From contig NZ_QHLJ01000006.1 in NCBI RefSeq assembly GCF_006864365.1, positions 62,001-126,000 of the forward strand: a stretch of 64,000 nucleotides of DNA, written 5' to 3'. The DNA comes from Campylobacter sp. MIT 99-7217. GTDB taxonomy: Bacteria > Campylobacterota > Campylobacteria > Campylobacterales > Campylobacteraceae. The notes beneath the pieces are model-generated. The model was not told the origin of the DNA and did no database searches. It saw nothing but the letters and a program-made list of their open reading frames with translations. The first letter of the stretch is position 1; each line of letters starts with the position of its first letter. The position numbers and the translations under genes were made by a program. Below, one piece after another: positions 18,057-29,326 of this stretch.

Positions 18057-18163
18057 ATAATAAGTGCTAAAATATAAGCAAAATATTCGTTATAAAAATA
18101 GATTATGGCTGTTGCTATCGATAATATCAACAAAATAGTATTTTCTTTATATAGTAAATTTAT
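18039..18163 (-). pseudogene. C-terminal fragment of another membrane protein at the arsB junction
   Basis: An open minus-strand frame reads LLYKENTILLILSIATAIIY, then FYNEYFAYILALIICIILY and TGA at 18039-18041: two hydrophobic helices with no start. It joins the arsB 5' fragment at about 18163. It is probably the tail of a third membrane protein of the array. The evidence is only hydrophobicity and an open frame. Confidence 0.4.
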
Positions 18164-18547
18164 CAATGGGCGTTAAAATCAAAATCGCCCCGTCATTGCT
18201 AAAAAACGCACTCACAAAGGCTGTAAAAATAAATAAAAAAAGCAAAGCCTAAAGCTTGAAAGCTCTAAATTTCGCCTTGAAACTCGCAAAATTTGATGAG
18301 AAATATACTCAAAAAAGCCCAAAATTTCAAGACAAAAACAAAGCACGATAAGGCAAATAAGAGCCAAAGAGCTATCCCAAACCAAAGCAAAAATCTTGCT
18401 TAAATCCTCAAAAGTAAATTCCACCAAGCCAAAGCTTCCAAGCAAAAGAACGCAAAATGCACCCAAGCTTGAATACACCCAAACGCCTAAATTTAAAGGT
18501 CTTAAAAGGATTGCTATAAGGCTTAGTATAAAAATGGTAAAAATCAT
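18163..18547 (-). pseudogene. arsB: arsB, 5' fragment (arsenite efflux pump N-terminus, frameshifted)
   Basis: ATG 18547 opens an ArsB-like N-terminus with four hydrophobic stretches (MIFTIFILSLIAILLRPLNL, then WDSSLALICLIVLCFCLEIL). A frameshift near 18240 ends the frame at 18212, but FVSAFFSNDGAILILTPI continues in the adjacent frame to about 18170. FxNDGAxLILTPI is the signature of ArsB. The gene then breaks off; its last 45 residues lie at 16723-16866. It was probably the second gene of an operon with the TIGR04076 gene, 31 bases upstream. Confidence 0.78.
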
Positions 18548-18578
18548 TTCAAGCCTTGCTTTGATCTAAAAAGATAAA

Positions 18579-18926
18579 TCACAAATGAGCCTCGTAAATT
18601 TCAGCCCTTTCAGCCTTTTCATCAAGCTGAGTGAGCTTAAAAATCACAGGTCTAACGCCGTCATTGCATGAATTTATGGCAACTCCGGGCTTTGTGATCC
18701 AGTCTTTGAAATAAAAAATTTCCTCCTTACTCATATGAGCAAGAGCAAAGACATATTGATAAATCGCTTTCCAAGCCTCATCGCAAAAATTTTCTGGCTT
18801 ATCAAAGCCGTTGCTTATGAAAACTTGTCCTACGCTATGGGCAGGACAGGGAGTTTTTACGCCAAATTCCTTAGCCAAATCCTCGTCAAAATGCGTTTTT
18901 ATAACTTCTATTTTGATTTTTTTCAT
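18579..18926 (-). CDS. TIGR04076 family protein
   Basis: 115 residues. PCPAHSVGQVF, then NFCDEAWKAIYQYVFAL, and the C-terminal PGVAINSCNDGVRPVIFKL match the small TIGR04076 family, with conserved cysteines in CPAH, FCDEAW and SCNDG. Biochemical function is unknown; the conserved Cys may serve redox chemistry or metal binding. The start ATG 18926 is chosen for AAGGAAATTTCA upstream rather than the longer frame to 18959. It is divergent from hxlR, shares its regulatory element, and headed an operon with the now broken arsB. Confidence 0.85.
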   Translation of the reverse strand: MKKIKIEVIKTHFDEDLAKEFGVKTPCPAHSVGQVFISNGFDKPENFCDEAWKAIYQYVFALAHMSKEEIFYFKDWITKPGVAINSCNDGVRPVIFKLTQLDEKAERAEIYEAHL

Positions 18927-18986
18927 TGAAATTTCCTTAATTTTCAAAATATTTTGCAATTATAAATCAAACTTTGTTAGAATGCA

Positions 18987-19010
18987 ATACGAAATTTAAG
19001 GTAAGATACG
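18987..19010 (+). promoter_or_regulatory. HxlR-type direct-repeat element, right copy
   Basis: ATACG at 18987 and 19006, 19 bases apart, with GTAAG before the second repeat, in the 104-bp space between the TIGR04076 gene and hxlR. It is the same element as at 16650-16673. A position shared by divergent promoters and about two helical turns between repeats fit a dimeric winged-helix regulator. Confidence 0.6.
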
Positions 19011-19030
19011 AGCAAAAAGGAGTGTGAAAA

Positions 19031-19417
19031 ATGACGAAATTTATAAATGATTTTACAGATGAGGTTTTAGAAAAAGATGAGCAAAATGCTTGTGTAAGCT
19101 CTCTTGAGCAAAGTCCTTTTGCCTACACGCTTTCTTTGATCAGCGGGAAGTATAAGATGAGTATTTTGTATTGTTTATCGCGTGAGGAAGTGGTTCGATA
19201 TAATGAAATGAAACGCTATTTAAAGGGCATTTCCTTTAAAACCTTAACGAATGCTTTAAGAGAGCTTGAAGCTGATAAGCTCATCATTCGCAAAGAATAT
19301 CCCCAAATTCCACCAAAGGTAGAATACAGCCTTTCAAAACGCGGAAAATCCCTAATCCCTGTGCTTAATGCCATGTGTGAGTGGGGAAAGAAAAATAAAG
19401 AAGCTTCTAAAATTTAG
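19031..19417 (+). CDS. HxlR-family winged-helix transcriptional regulator
   Basis: 128 residues. The HxlR domain covers about 28-118: PFAYTLSLISGKYKMSILYC, then RYNEMKRYLKGISFKTLTNA (recognition helix) and KVEYSLSKRGKSLIPVL. A cysteine in the N-terminal part (NACVSS) is where HxlR proteins usually carry their redox-sensing Cys. In Campylobacter, HxlR proteins (RrpA, RrpB) govern oxidative and aldehyde stress responses. AAAGGAGTGTGAAAA precedes the ATG. The divergent TIGR04076-arsB operon and, by shared element, the MdaB cluster are likely targets. Confidence 0.9.
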   Translation: MTKFINDFTDEVLEKDEQNACVSSLEQSPFAYTLSLISGKYKMSILYCLSREEVVRYNEMKRYLKGISFKTLTNALRELEADKLIIRKEYPQIPPKVEYSLSKRGKSLIPVLNAMCEWGKKNKEASKI

Positions 19418-19494
19418 AAGGCTTAAATGTAGTTTAAAGGATTTAAAAAATGAATATAAATTTAAAGTTTTTATGTAAATTTAAGGAGAGAAAA

Positions 19495-21832
<2,338 letters not shown>

Positions 21833-21954
21833 TTTTTCTCCTTATTTTTTCCGCATACATTTTACATAATTCAAAAATAAAATTAGCTAAATTTGGTCAT
21901 TTTTATCAAAAAAGAAGATATGAGTGTTCGTTTTTGAAACAAATGGAGTTGAAT

Positions 21955-23310
21955 TTATGTATTTGGATTTGGAACTTGTATGTTTGTACTGCTTTGTTGT
22001 GTTTGGTTAATGCTTTCTAAAAGTGCTATAGTTTGCTCAAACTCAAAGCTTTCATCAGGATTTTGGCTTAAAAATTTTTGCATAAAATCCTTTCTAGCAA
22101 TGGCTTCATCAAGTTCTCTATCACTTCCTTTTTGATATGCACCTATCCTTAAAAGCACCTCATTTTCCTTTAAAAGCGAATTGAGCCTTTTAAATTTACG
22201 CGCAGCAAGCTTATGTTCAGGCGTGATGATATCGCTCATCACACGAGAGGCTGAGTTTTGGATATTAATAGGCGGATAAATTCCAAAATCCGTCAGCTCC
22301 CTGCTCAAAACAATGTGTCCATCAAGTATAGAACGGCTTTGATCGGCTATAGGATCGCTCATATCATCACCATCAACAAGCACGGTAAAAAAGGCTGTGA
22401 TCGTGCCTTTTCCCTCTTCCTTGCCTGTTCTTTCCATGAGCTGAGGAAGCAAGCTTAAAACGCTTGGTGGATAGCCCTTTGTGGTCGGTGGCTCTCCAAG
22501 CGCAAGCCCTATTTCTCTTTGAGCCATAGCAAAACGCGTTACACTATCCATGATAAAAAGCACATCTTTTCCCTGCTCTTTAAAATACTCCGCCACGCTC
22601 ATCGCACAAAATGCGCCATATTTTCTCATCAAAGCACTATCATCACTTGTGGCTACGACTAAAACGGTGTTTTCTAAATTTCCACCTAAATTTTTTTCGA
22701 TAAATTCAGGGATTTCACGCCCTCTTTCGCCTATTAAGGCTACTACTTTTATGGGAGCTTTGGAGTTTTTTACTATCATGCCCATAAGCGTGCTTTTTCC
22801 TACGCCTGATCCTGCAAAAATGCCTAGTTTTTGTCCCTCTCCACAGGTTAAAAGTGCATCAATAGTCTTAACCCCCACAGGAAAAACCTTATTTATGAGT
22901 CCTCTTTTCATCGCGTCAATTGGAGCGCGCATAATAGGCATAAATTTACTCACCTCAATGCCACCCTTGCCGTCCTTTGGTCTCATAAAAGGATCAACCA
23001 CGCGTCCTAAAAGCGAATCGCCGACACCTATTTGCATACCTGCATCGCTTATAAAAGCTTTATCTCCTATCTTAAAGCCCTCGATGAAAGAAAAGGGGCT
23101 AAGATAAGAAAAATCCTCCTTAACCTCCACGACCATAGCCATAGTTTGCAAATTTTCATTTTCATTTGAAACCAAACGCACGATGTCGCCAACGCCTGTT
23201 TTAAGTCCCTTGATCTCAATGCTTGTGGCTGAAATTTTCGTGATTTGTCCAAAAAGTGAGCTTAAATTTTCTTTTTTTGCAAGTTTTGAACGCAAATTTT
23301 CAAGACTCAT
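21955..23310 (-). CDS. fliI: Flagellum-specific ATPase FliI
   Basis: ATPase of the flagellar type III export apparatus; unfolds and delivers substrates at the base of the basal body. 451 residues. Walker A GIFAGSGVGKSTLMG, GERGREIPEFI, Walker B DVLFIMDSVTRFAMAQREIG, and LGEPPTTKGYPPSVLS identify FliI rather than the F1 beta subunit. The ATG overlaps the folE stop by one base (TAATG), so translation is coupled. The C-terminus has a polar Gln/Thr/Asn tail. Confidence 0.95.
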   Translation of the reverse strand: MSLENLRSKLAKKENLSSLFGQITKISATSIEIKGLKTGVGDIVRLVSNENENLQTMAMVVEVKEDFSYLSPFSFIEGFKIGDKAFISDAGMQIGVGDSLLGRVVDPFMRPKDGKGGIEVSKFMPIMRAPIDAMKRGLINKVFPVGVKTIDALLTCGEGQKLGIFAGSGVGKSTLMGMIVKNSKAPIKVVALIGERGREIPEFIEKNLGGNLENTVLVVATSDDSALMRKYGAFCAMSVAEYFKEQGKDVLFIMDSVTRFAMAQREIGLALGEPPTTKGYPPSVLSLLPQLMERTGKEEGKGTITAFFTVLVDGDDMSDPIADQSRSILDGHIVLSRELTDFGIYPPINIQNSASRVMSDIITPEHKLAARKFKRLNSLLKENEVLLRIGAYQKGSDRELDEAIARKDFMQKFLSQNPDESFEFEQTIALLESINQTQQSSTNIQVPNPNT

Positions 23311-23882
23311 TAAAAACGCACCTGCTTAGGAGAATTGATAAGTGCAAAAAATTCTTTTCTTGTTTTTTCATTTTTCAAAAAAAGCCCTCTAAGAGCTGAG
23401 GTTGAAGTGGTGGAATTGACCTTTTGTACTCCACGCATTTCAACACACATGTGCCTTGCTTCGATAACCACACCAACGCCTTTTGCACCGACATTTTGCA
23501 TTAAAGCTTCAGCGATTTGCTCGGTTAATTGCTCTTGAATTTGAAGCCTTCTTGCAAAAACTTCTACAAGACGTGGAATTTTGCTAAGTCCAACGACTTT
23601 TTTATCCGGTATATAAGCTACATGAGCGCGTCCAAAAAAAGGCAAAAGATGATGCTCGCAAAGGCTGTAAAATTCTATATCTCGCACCAAAACCATTTCG
23701 TTATTTGAGCTTTCAAATAAGGCGTCATTTAAAATTTCTTTCACATCTTGATGATAGCCACTTGTCAAAAACTCAAAAGCCTTAAAAACTCTTTGAGGCG
23801 TTTTTAAAAGTCCTTCGCGGGCAGGATTTTCGCCCATAATTTCAAGCATAGTTTGAACGCAGTTTTCAAATTTATCTTGCAT
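23310..23882 (-). CDS. folE: GTP cyclohydrolase I
   Basis: Converts GTP to dihydroneopterin triphosphate, the first step of folate synthesis. 190 residues. The zinc site and active centre are seen in [21 protein letters not shown], followed by [23 protein letters not shown] and the second zinc cysteine in [21 protein letters not shown] precedes the ATG. Coupled to fliI; divergent from tig. Confidence 0.96.
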   Translation of the reverse strand: MQDKFENCVQTMLEIMGENPAREGLLKTPQRVFKAFEFLTSGYHQDVKEILNDALFESSNNEMVLVRDIEFYSLCEHHLLPFFGRAHVAYIPDKKVVGLSKIPRLVEVFARRLQIQEQLTEQIAEALMQNVGAKGVGVVIEARHMCVEMRGVQKVNSTTSTSALRGLFLKNEKTRKEFFALINSPKQVRF

Positions 23883-23960
23883 TTTTTCTCCAAAAATTCC
23901 TAAGTGCCAATTTTAACATAAAAAGCTTTAATTTTTATCTAATACAAAGCAAAAATTTGA

Positions 23961-23966
23961 TATAGT
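23961..23966 (+). promoter_or_regulatory. -10 box of the tig-clpP operon promoter
   Basis: TATAGT, 40 bases before the tig ATG, in AT-rich sequence between folE and tig; the -35 is not distinct, as usual in Campylobacter. Confidence 0.45.
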
Positions 23967-24006
23967 GGCGAGTAAAATTTACATTAAAATTTAAGGAAAA
24001 ATAAGT

Positions 24007-25329
24007 ATGCAAGTATTAGCAAAACAAGAAGATTCTGTAAATGCAAGCGTAAGCGTAAGTATTTCAAACACAAGCATTCAAGATGAGGTTCAAAAAATAG
24101 CCACTAAGGCAGCAAAAACGATGAAAATGGACGGCTTTAGAGTGGGAAAAGTTCCTGTGAGTGCTGTGATAAAAAGATATGGTAAAGAACTAGAATACGA
24201 TGCAGAGCAAAATCTTTTTAAAGAAGCGATTAATGAGGCTTTAAAAGAGCTTAAAAAAGAAAGTAAAGATATGATCGCTGAACCCTTTGTAGAAAAATTA
24301 GATAGAAATGATAAAGAGTTAAAAGCTGATCTTGTGATTTCTTTTAAGCCCGAAGTTAAACTTGATGATTATGAAAAACTTATCCCTGAATACAGCAGTC
24401 CAAAAGTTACAAAAAAAGAGCTTGATGCGAGAAAAGAAGAGGGCTTGAAAAGTTTTGCAAAAACTGAGCCGATTAAAGAACAAAGAGCCTTGAAAGAGGG
24501 AGATTTTGCTAAATTTGATTTTGAGGGCTTTATAGATGGAAAGGCTTTTGATGGTGGAAAGGCTGAAAATTTTACCCTTGAAATAGGTTCAAAGCAGTTT
24601 ATACCGGGTTTTGAAGAAGCTATGATAGGTTTAAAAGTTGGGGAGGAAAAAGATATTAGCGTTCCTTTTCCAAAGGATTATGGAGTGCCTAGTCTTGCAG
24701 GAAAAGAAGCTGTTTTTAAAATAAAACTTCATGAAATTTTAGAGCTTGTTTTGCCAAAGCTTGATGAAGAGCTTTTGAAAAAACTTTTGCCGGGCGAAGA
24801 AAATCCAAGTGAAGAAATGCTTGAAGAAAGGCTTAAAGAGCAGATCAAAAAAGAAAAACTTTATAAGCTTATCAATGAAGAATTAAGGGTCAAATTTGCT
24901 GATACCTTGATCGAGCATTATGATTTTGATCTGCCAAGAGGAGTTGTCGAGCAAGAAACTGATATTCAGTTTAGAACAGCTTTAAGCACTTTTAGCGAAG
25001 ATGAATTGAAAGAAATTCGAGAAAATACCCAAAAGGCTAAAGAAAAACGCGACAGCTTTAAAGACGAGGCAAGAAAAAGCGTGAAGCTGACCTTTATCGT
25101 TGATGAGCTTGCAAAACTAAGAAAAGTAAGCGTAAGTGATCAAGAAGTGATACAGGCTGTGTATTTTGAAGCTTATCGCTATGGAAGTGATCCAAAGCTT
25201 ATGCTTGAGGATTATAGAAAACAAGGTATTTTACCGGCGATTAAAATGTCCTTACTCGAAGAAAAGCTCTTTAACGATATTTTTATGCCAAAAGAAGAGA
25301 AAAAGTCCTCAAAAAAGGAGGATAAATAA
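24007..25329 (+). CDS. tig: Trigger factor (ribosome-bound chaperone)
   Basis: Binds nascent chains at the ribosome exit tunnel and has prolyl isomerase activity. 440 residues: N-terminal ribosome-binding domain (about 1-115) with [17 protein letters not shown], the FKBP-type PPIase domain (about 155-240: [38 protein letters not shown]), and a helical C-terminal arm ending in Lys/Glu repeats. AAGGAAAAATAAGT precedes the ATG. Overlaps clpP by one base (TAATG). Confidence 0.96.
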   Translation: MQVLAKQEDSVNASVSVSISNTSIQDEVQKIATKAAKTMKMDGFRVGKVPVSAVIKRYGKELEYDAEQNLFKEAINEALKELKKESKDMIAEPFVEKLDRNDKELKADLVISFKPEVKLDDYEKLIPEYSSPKVTKKELDARKEEGLKSFAKTEPIKEQRALKEGDFAKFDFEGFIDGKAFDGGKAENFTLEIGSKQFIPGFEEAMIGLKVGEEKDISVPFPKDYGVPSLAGKEAVFKIKLHEILELVLPKLDEELLKKLLPGEENPSEEMLEERLKEQIKKEKLYKLINEELRVKFADTLIEHYDFDLPRGVVEQETDIQFRTALSTFSEDELKEIRENTQKAKEKRDSFKDEARKSVKLTFIVDELAKLRKVSVSDQEVIQAVYFEAYRYGSDPKLMLEDYRKQGILPAIKMSLLEEKLFNDIFMPKEEKKSSKKEDK

Positions 25330-25913
25330 TGTATATCCCTTATGTGATAGAAAAGACGAGTAGAGGCGAGCGAAGCTATGATATTTATTCTCGTCTTTTA
25401 AAAGATAGGATAGTGATGTTAAGTGGAGAAATTCATGATGAACTTGCTGCTTCTATCGTGGCTCAGCTTTTGTTTTTGGAGGCTGAAGACCCTGAAAAAG
25501 ATATTTTTCTCTACATAAATTCTCCCGGTGGTGTTATTACGAGTGGTTTTAGTATATATGATACGATGAATTATATCAAGCCTGATGTTTGCACCATTTG
25601 CATAGGACAAGCAGCTTCAATGGGTGCGTTTTTGCTAAGCTGTGGTCAAAAAGGTAAGCGTTTTGCTTTGCCAAATTCTCGTATCATGATACATCAGCCC
25701 TTAGGTGGGGCAAGAGGACAGGCTACGGATATAGAAATTCAAGCTAAAGAAATTTTAAGACTTAGAAGCATTTTAAATGAAATTCTAGCCGAAAATACCG
25801 GACAAAAACTTGCCAAAATAGCCAAAGACACAGATAGAGACTTTTTTATGAGTTCAAATGAAGCCAAAGAATACGGACTTATTGACAAGGTTTTGCAAAA
25901 AAGTTTTAAATAA
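25329..25913 (+). CDS. clpP: ATP-dependent Clp protease proteolytic subunit
   Basis: Serine protease ring that degrades proteins fed by ClpX or ClpA. 194 residues. Catalytic Ser in [14 protein letters not shown], His in [17 protein letters not shown], Asp in the [19 protein letters not shown] segment. The start overlaps the tig stop, as in the usual tig-clpP arrangement; its ribosome binding site (AAAAAGGAGGATAAAT) lies within tig. Confidence 0.97.
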   Translation: MYIPYVIEKTSRGERSYDIYSRLLKDRIVMLSGEIHDELAASIVAQLLFLEAEDPEKDIFLYINSPGGVITSGFSIYDTMNYIKPDVCTICIGQAASMGAFLLSCGQKGKRFALPNSRIMIHQPLGGARGQATDIEIQAKEILRLRSILNEILAENTGQKLAKIAKDTDRDFFMSSNEAKEYGLIDKVLQKSFK

Positions 25914-25929
25914 TTAAGGAAATTTGACG

Positions 25930-26961
25930 ATGAATAACGATTTTTTATCTGATTTTGGTGATATGAGTTCAGGTCTAGGAGATAGTGATAGCAAGGATAA
26001 TCAAAAACTTCAAAAAATAAGCGGTGGAGAACTTGAAAAATTTGCAAAGTCTGTCTTAGGCGAACTTGTAAATGATAATGTTCCTCCTATCCCTGAAAAC
26101 TATAAGATTTACTTTGAAAAACATCTTGATGATAAAACAATGACTTTTAAAAAGCGTATCTTAGAGATGATGGAATTTGAAAACACTCAGGATAATAAGC
26201 AAATTTTTATTGAAAATAAGGTTAAAAAAAGTTTTAATTCTTTAAATCATCTGCTCCAAGACATAGCCATGGTTTATAAAAATACAGAGGTTATAAGAGA
26301 GGTTTTAGAAAAAAAGGCAGCTGAACTTTCCATAAATTCTGGAAATTTAAATATGCTTAATGTTATCGAGAGTTTGCAAAATGATATGAAGCGTTATACC
26401 TCTTTACTTGAAAAGTATTCTATGCATATCAAAGAAAATTTCGAATATGTTAATCATACTTATAAGAGCATAGAAGAACAAAGCGATTTTGATCCGGTGT
26501 ATTCGATTTATAATTTCAAATTTCTTAGTAAAATTTTAACACGCTGTGCTGAGGGCTATGCGAAGTATAATTATCAAAATTCTTTATTACTTTTTAGGGT
26601 TAAAAAGTCTGTGCTTGATAGCGTTTCTCCAAAAGATCAGGTCATTTTACTTAAAAATATCTCTAAAATTTTACAAAAAAATGTCGTAAAAGGAGATATC
26701 GTAGCCTGCTATAAAGATGGAATTTTTGCTGTTTTGCTTCAGCATACCAATATCCAAAAAGCTCAAAGCGTTGCTCAAACTTTGATTGATAATATCTATA
26801 ATACAAATTTCTTTATGAGTTCAAATGAGGTTAATATAGACATACAAGTAGCCCTTACCCTAGTTAAAGATGATACTAGTGTTGATAAAACCTTAGAAAA
26901 AGTCGCTAAAGCTCTTGATAGTAGTGGCAAGGATAAAGATCCTTTTAGTGTGGTGGAGTAA
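25930..26961 (+). CDS. Degenerate GGDEF-domain protein
   Basis: 343 residues from ATG 25930 (AAGGAAATTTGACG upstream; the TTG at 25924 is too close to that site). The N-terminal half (about 20-170) is helical with coiled character. The C-terminal 160 residues follow the GGDEF fold: DPVYSIYNFKFLSKIL where active enzymes have DPLTxLxNRRxL, and GDIVACYKDGIFAVLLQHTN where they have the GG[DE]EF loop. The signature is replaced by KDGIF and the nucleotide-binding Asn/Asp set is altered, so cyclase activity is unlikely; c-di-GMP or partner binding is possible. It lies in the tig-clpP-def-comM operon. Confidence 0.82.
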   Translation: MNNDFLSDFGDMSSGLGDSDSKDNQKLQKISGGELEKFAKSVLGELVNDNVPPIPENYKIYFEKHLDDKTMTFKKRILEMMEFENTQDNKQIFIENKVKKSFNSLNHLLQDIAMVYKNTEVIREVLEKKAAELSINSGNLNMLNVIESLQNDMKRYTSLLEKYSMHIKENFEYVNHTYKSIEEQSDFDPVYSIYNFKFLSKILTRCAEGYAKYNYQNSLLLFRVKKSVLDSVSPKDQVILLKNISKILQKNVVKGDIVACYKDGIFAVLLQHTNIQKAQSVAQTLIDNIYNTNFFMSSNEVNIDIQVALTLVKDDTSVDKTLEKVAKALDSSGKDKDPFSVVE

Positions 26962-26964
26962 GTT

Positions 26965-27504
26965 TTGAAAAGAGAGATTATCACTTATCCTAACAAGAGG
27001 TTGTTTTTAAAATCTGAGCCTGTTCAAGAATTTAATGAAGAGCTTCATACCTTGCTTGATGATATGTATGAAACAATGATTGCTTATAATGGTGTTGGGC
27101 TTGCGGCTATTCAAGTGGATATTCCTTTAAGGGTAATGCTTGTGAATATACCAGATGAAAATGAGGAACAAAAAAAGGAGGATTTGCTTGAGATTATAAA
27201 TCCTGAGCTTACTTTTTTAGATGATGAACAGATTACCTGTAATGAGGGCTGTTTGAGTGTCCCTGATTTTTACGAAGAGGTAACAAGGAATAAAAACATA
27301 TACCTTAAGTATCAAGATCGTTTTGGAAATTTTAAAGAGCTTGAAGCAAGGGGCTTTTTGGCTGTGGCTATCCAGCATGAAAACGATCATCTTAATGGAC
27401 ATTTGTTTATAGAAAAAATCGCTTATTCAAAAAAGCAAAAATTTGATAAAGAGTTTAAGAAAAATCTCAAAGCGAAAAAGAAAAATACTCAAGCTAAAAA
27501 ATGA
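26965..27504 (+). CDS. def: Peptide deformylase
   Basis: Metalloenzyme removing the N-formyl group from new proteins. 179 residues. The three motifs are present: GVGLAAIQ, EGCLSVP (metal Cys) and QHENDHLNGHLF (two metal His and catalytic Glu; Asn replaces the more common residue after HE). Start TTG 26965, three bases after the previous stop, with GGTGGAG nine bases upstream. A Lys-rich tail follows. Overlaps the next gene by four bases (ATGA). A place next to clpP and tig fits nascent-protein maturation. Confidence 0.95.
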   Translation: MKREIITYPNKRLFLKSEPVQEFNEELHTLLDDMYETMIAYNGVGLAAIQVDIPLRVMLVNIPDENEEQKKEDLLEIINPELTFLDDEQITCNEGCLSVPDFYEEVTRNKNIYLKYQDRFGNFKELEARGFLAVAIQHENDHLNGHLFIEKIAYSKKQKFDKEFKKNLKAKKKNTQAKK

Positions 27505-29012
27505 AAAAACTTAAATGCGTAAGTTTTAATGATAAGCTTGATATTATCGATGTAGAATCCACTTTCACAAGAGGTTTGCCCGGTTTTAGCATAGTAGGAC
27601 TTCCAAACTCAGCTATCAAGGAAAGCACAGAACGCATAAAAGCAACCTTGATGAGCAAAAACTTCTCCTTTCCTGCCCAGAAAATCACGATAAATTTAAG
27701 CCCCTCAGGAATTCCTAAAAATGGCTCGCATTTTGATTTGGCTATGGCTATTTTGATCCTTTTGCAAAAAGAAGAATTTGATGAGTTTTTTGTTTTTGGA
27801 GAGCTTGGACTTGATGGGAGCATTAAAAGCACAAAAGAGCTTTTTTCTTTGCTTTTGTTTTTATCTGCAAAGCTTAAAAAAGCAAGAGTGATCGTTCCAA
27901 AGCAAATTGCTTTAAAAGCTTCTATGATACCAAATTTAGAAGTTTTTGCCTTAGAAAATTTAGACGAAGCTTTGATTTTTTTCAAAGAAAAGCAGTATGA
28001 AAATTTTAAATTTAAAAATTCTCACCCCTTATTTGAGCAATTTATAGAAATTAATGGGGAAAAATATATCAAAAATATCAATTTTCCCTATGATTTTAAG
28101 GAAGTTAAGGGGCAAGAAAATGCTAAAAAAGCTTGTCTTATAGCAGCTCTTGGCATGCATAATATCTTGCTTGAGGGCAGTGCTGGAAGCGGAAAAAGCA
28201 TGTGTGCTAAAAGGCTTGCTTATATCATGCCTCCACAAAGTTTAAGCGAGGTTTTAGCTCAAAATGCTTATATGTCCTTAAGCTTTAATGAATGTGAGTT
28301 TTCAAGCACAAGAGCTTTTAGAAATCCTCATCACACCAGCACAAGAGCAAGTATTTTTGGTGGAGGAACGAGGGCTGCGATGATAGGGGAATTAGCCCTT
28401 GCAAATGGAGGCGTGTTGTTTTTTGATGAGTTTCCACATTTTTCAAAAAATATCATAGAAAGCCTTAGAGAACCTTTAGAAGATAATCAAATCCTAGTTT
28501 CAAGGGTCAATTCAAAAACGCGTTATGAAACCAAATTTCTTTTTATCGCTGCTCAAAATCCTTGCCCTTGCGGAAATTTATTTTCAAAAAATTTAGCTTG
28601 TTCTTGTAGCGAGCTTGCTATAAAACGCTATAAAAATGCTATCTCAGCACCTATACTTGATAGGATAGATCTTTATGTGGCAATGGACGAGATCAGCAAA
28701 GATGATAAAAGCACTATAAATTCCACCCAAATGAGCCAAATGGTTTATGAGGGCTTTGAATTTATGAAAAAAAGAGGACAAAACGAATTTAATGGCAAGT
28801 TAAATGATGAGGATTTGAAGCGTTTTTGTGTGCTTGATGAGGATGCAAAGGATATTTTAGATAAGGCTATTTCAAGATATAAGCTTTCTCAAAGAGGGAT
28901 AAATAAAACCTTAAAAGTAGCAAGAACTTGTGCTGATTTGCAAAAAGAGGATATAATCAACAAGACACATTTACTAACAGCTTTAAGTTATAGGATAAGA
29001 GCTTATGTTTAA
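27501..29012 (+). CDS. comM: ComM/YifB-family Mg-chelatase-like AAA+ ATPase
   Basis: 503 residues. N-terminal LonC-like domain (FSIVGLPNSAIKES, INLSPSGIPKNGSHFDLAMA), then AAA+ core with Walker A LLEGSAGSGKSMCAK, FRNPHHTSTRASIFGGG, Walker B GVLFFDEFPHFSK and AAQNPCPCGN, and a C-terminal Mg-chelatase domain (RYKLSQRGINKTLKVARTCADL). ComM of naturally competent bacteria is a helicase that extends heteroduplex DNA during transformation. Campylobacter is naturally transformable, so that role is likely. Coupled to def by ATGA. Confidence 0.92.
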   Translation: MKKLKCVSFNDKLDIIDVESTFTRGLPGFSIVGLPNSAIKESTERIKATLMSKNFSFPAQKITINLSPSGIPKNGSHFDLAMAILILLQKEEFDEFFVFGELGLDGSIKSTKELFSLLLFLSAKLKKARVIVPKQIALKASMIPNLEVFALENLDEALIFFKEKQYENFKFKNSHPLFEQFIEINGEKYIKNINFPYDFKEVKGQENAKKACLIAALGMHNILLEGSAGSGKSMCAKRLAYIMPPQSLSEVLAQNAYMSLSFNECEFSSTRAFRNPHHTSTRASIFGGGTRAAMIGELALANGGVLFFDEFPHFSKNIIESLREPLEDNQILVSRVNSKTRYETKFLFIAAQNPCPCGNLFSKNLACSCSELAIKRYKNAISAPILDRIDLYVAMDEISKDDKSTINSTQMSQMVYEGFEFMKKRGQNEFNGKLNDEDLKRFCVLDEDAKDILDKAISRYKLSQRGINKTLKVARTCADLQKEDIINKTHLLTALSYRIRAYV

Positions 29013-29316
29013 GAAAATCATTTTATTTACCATGCTTCATGTGCTTTGCTTTGCACAAAATCTTTGTTTTGAAAGTAAGGATTTTTACCTAGTGCTTCAA
29101 AATACTTGTTCGCAAGATGAAAGGGTTTGTAAGGAGGTCATCTTACAAAAGATAGACAAAAAGACAAGGCAAACCATAAATTTAAAAGGCGAACTTAGAA
29201 TCAATGAATACCTTTTTAAACAGGGTATGAAAGATTTTATCATTCGTGGTAATGAGTTTTTTATGCTTGATTATGGTAAATTAGTGGGAAGTTTCGAGCT
29301 TTTTAGTTGCGAATAA
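29005..29316 (+). CDS. Small secreted protein of unknown function
   Basis: 103 residues with a cleavable signal (MFKKIILFTMLHVLCFAQ, probable cut after CFA). The mature part has four cysteines (LCFES, NTCSQ, RVCKEV, FSCE) that could form two disulfides in the periplasm. Not recognised. The start overlaps the comM 3' end by eight bases, so it belongs to the same transcript. Confidence 0.75.
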   Translation: MFKKIILFTMLHVLCFAQNLCFESKDFYLVLQNTCSQDERVCKEVILQKIDKKTRQTINLKGELRINEYLFKQGMKDFIIRGNEFFMLDYGKLVGSFELFSCE

Positions 29317-29326
29317 AGGAGAAAAA

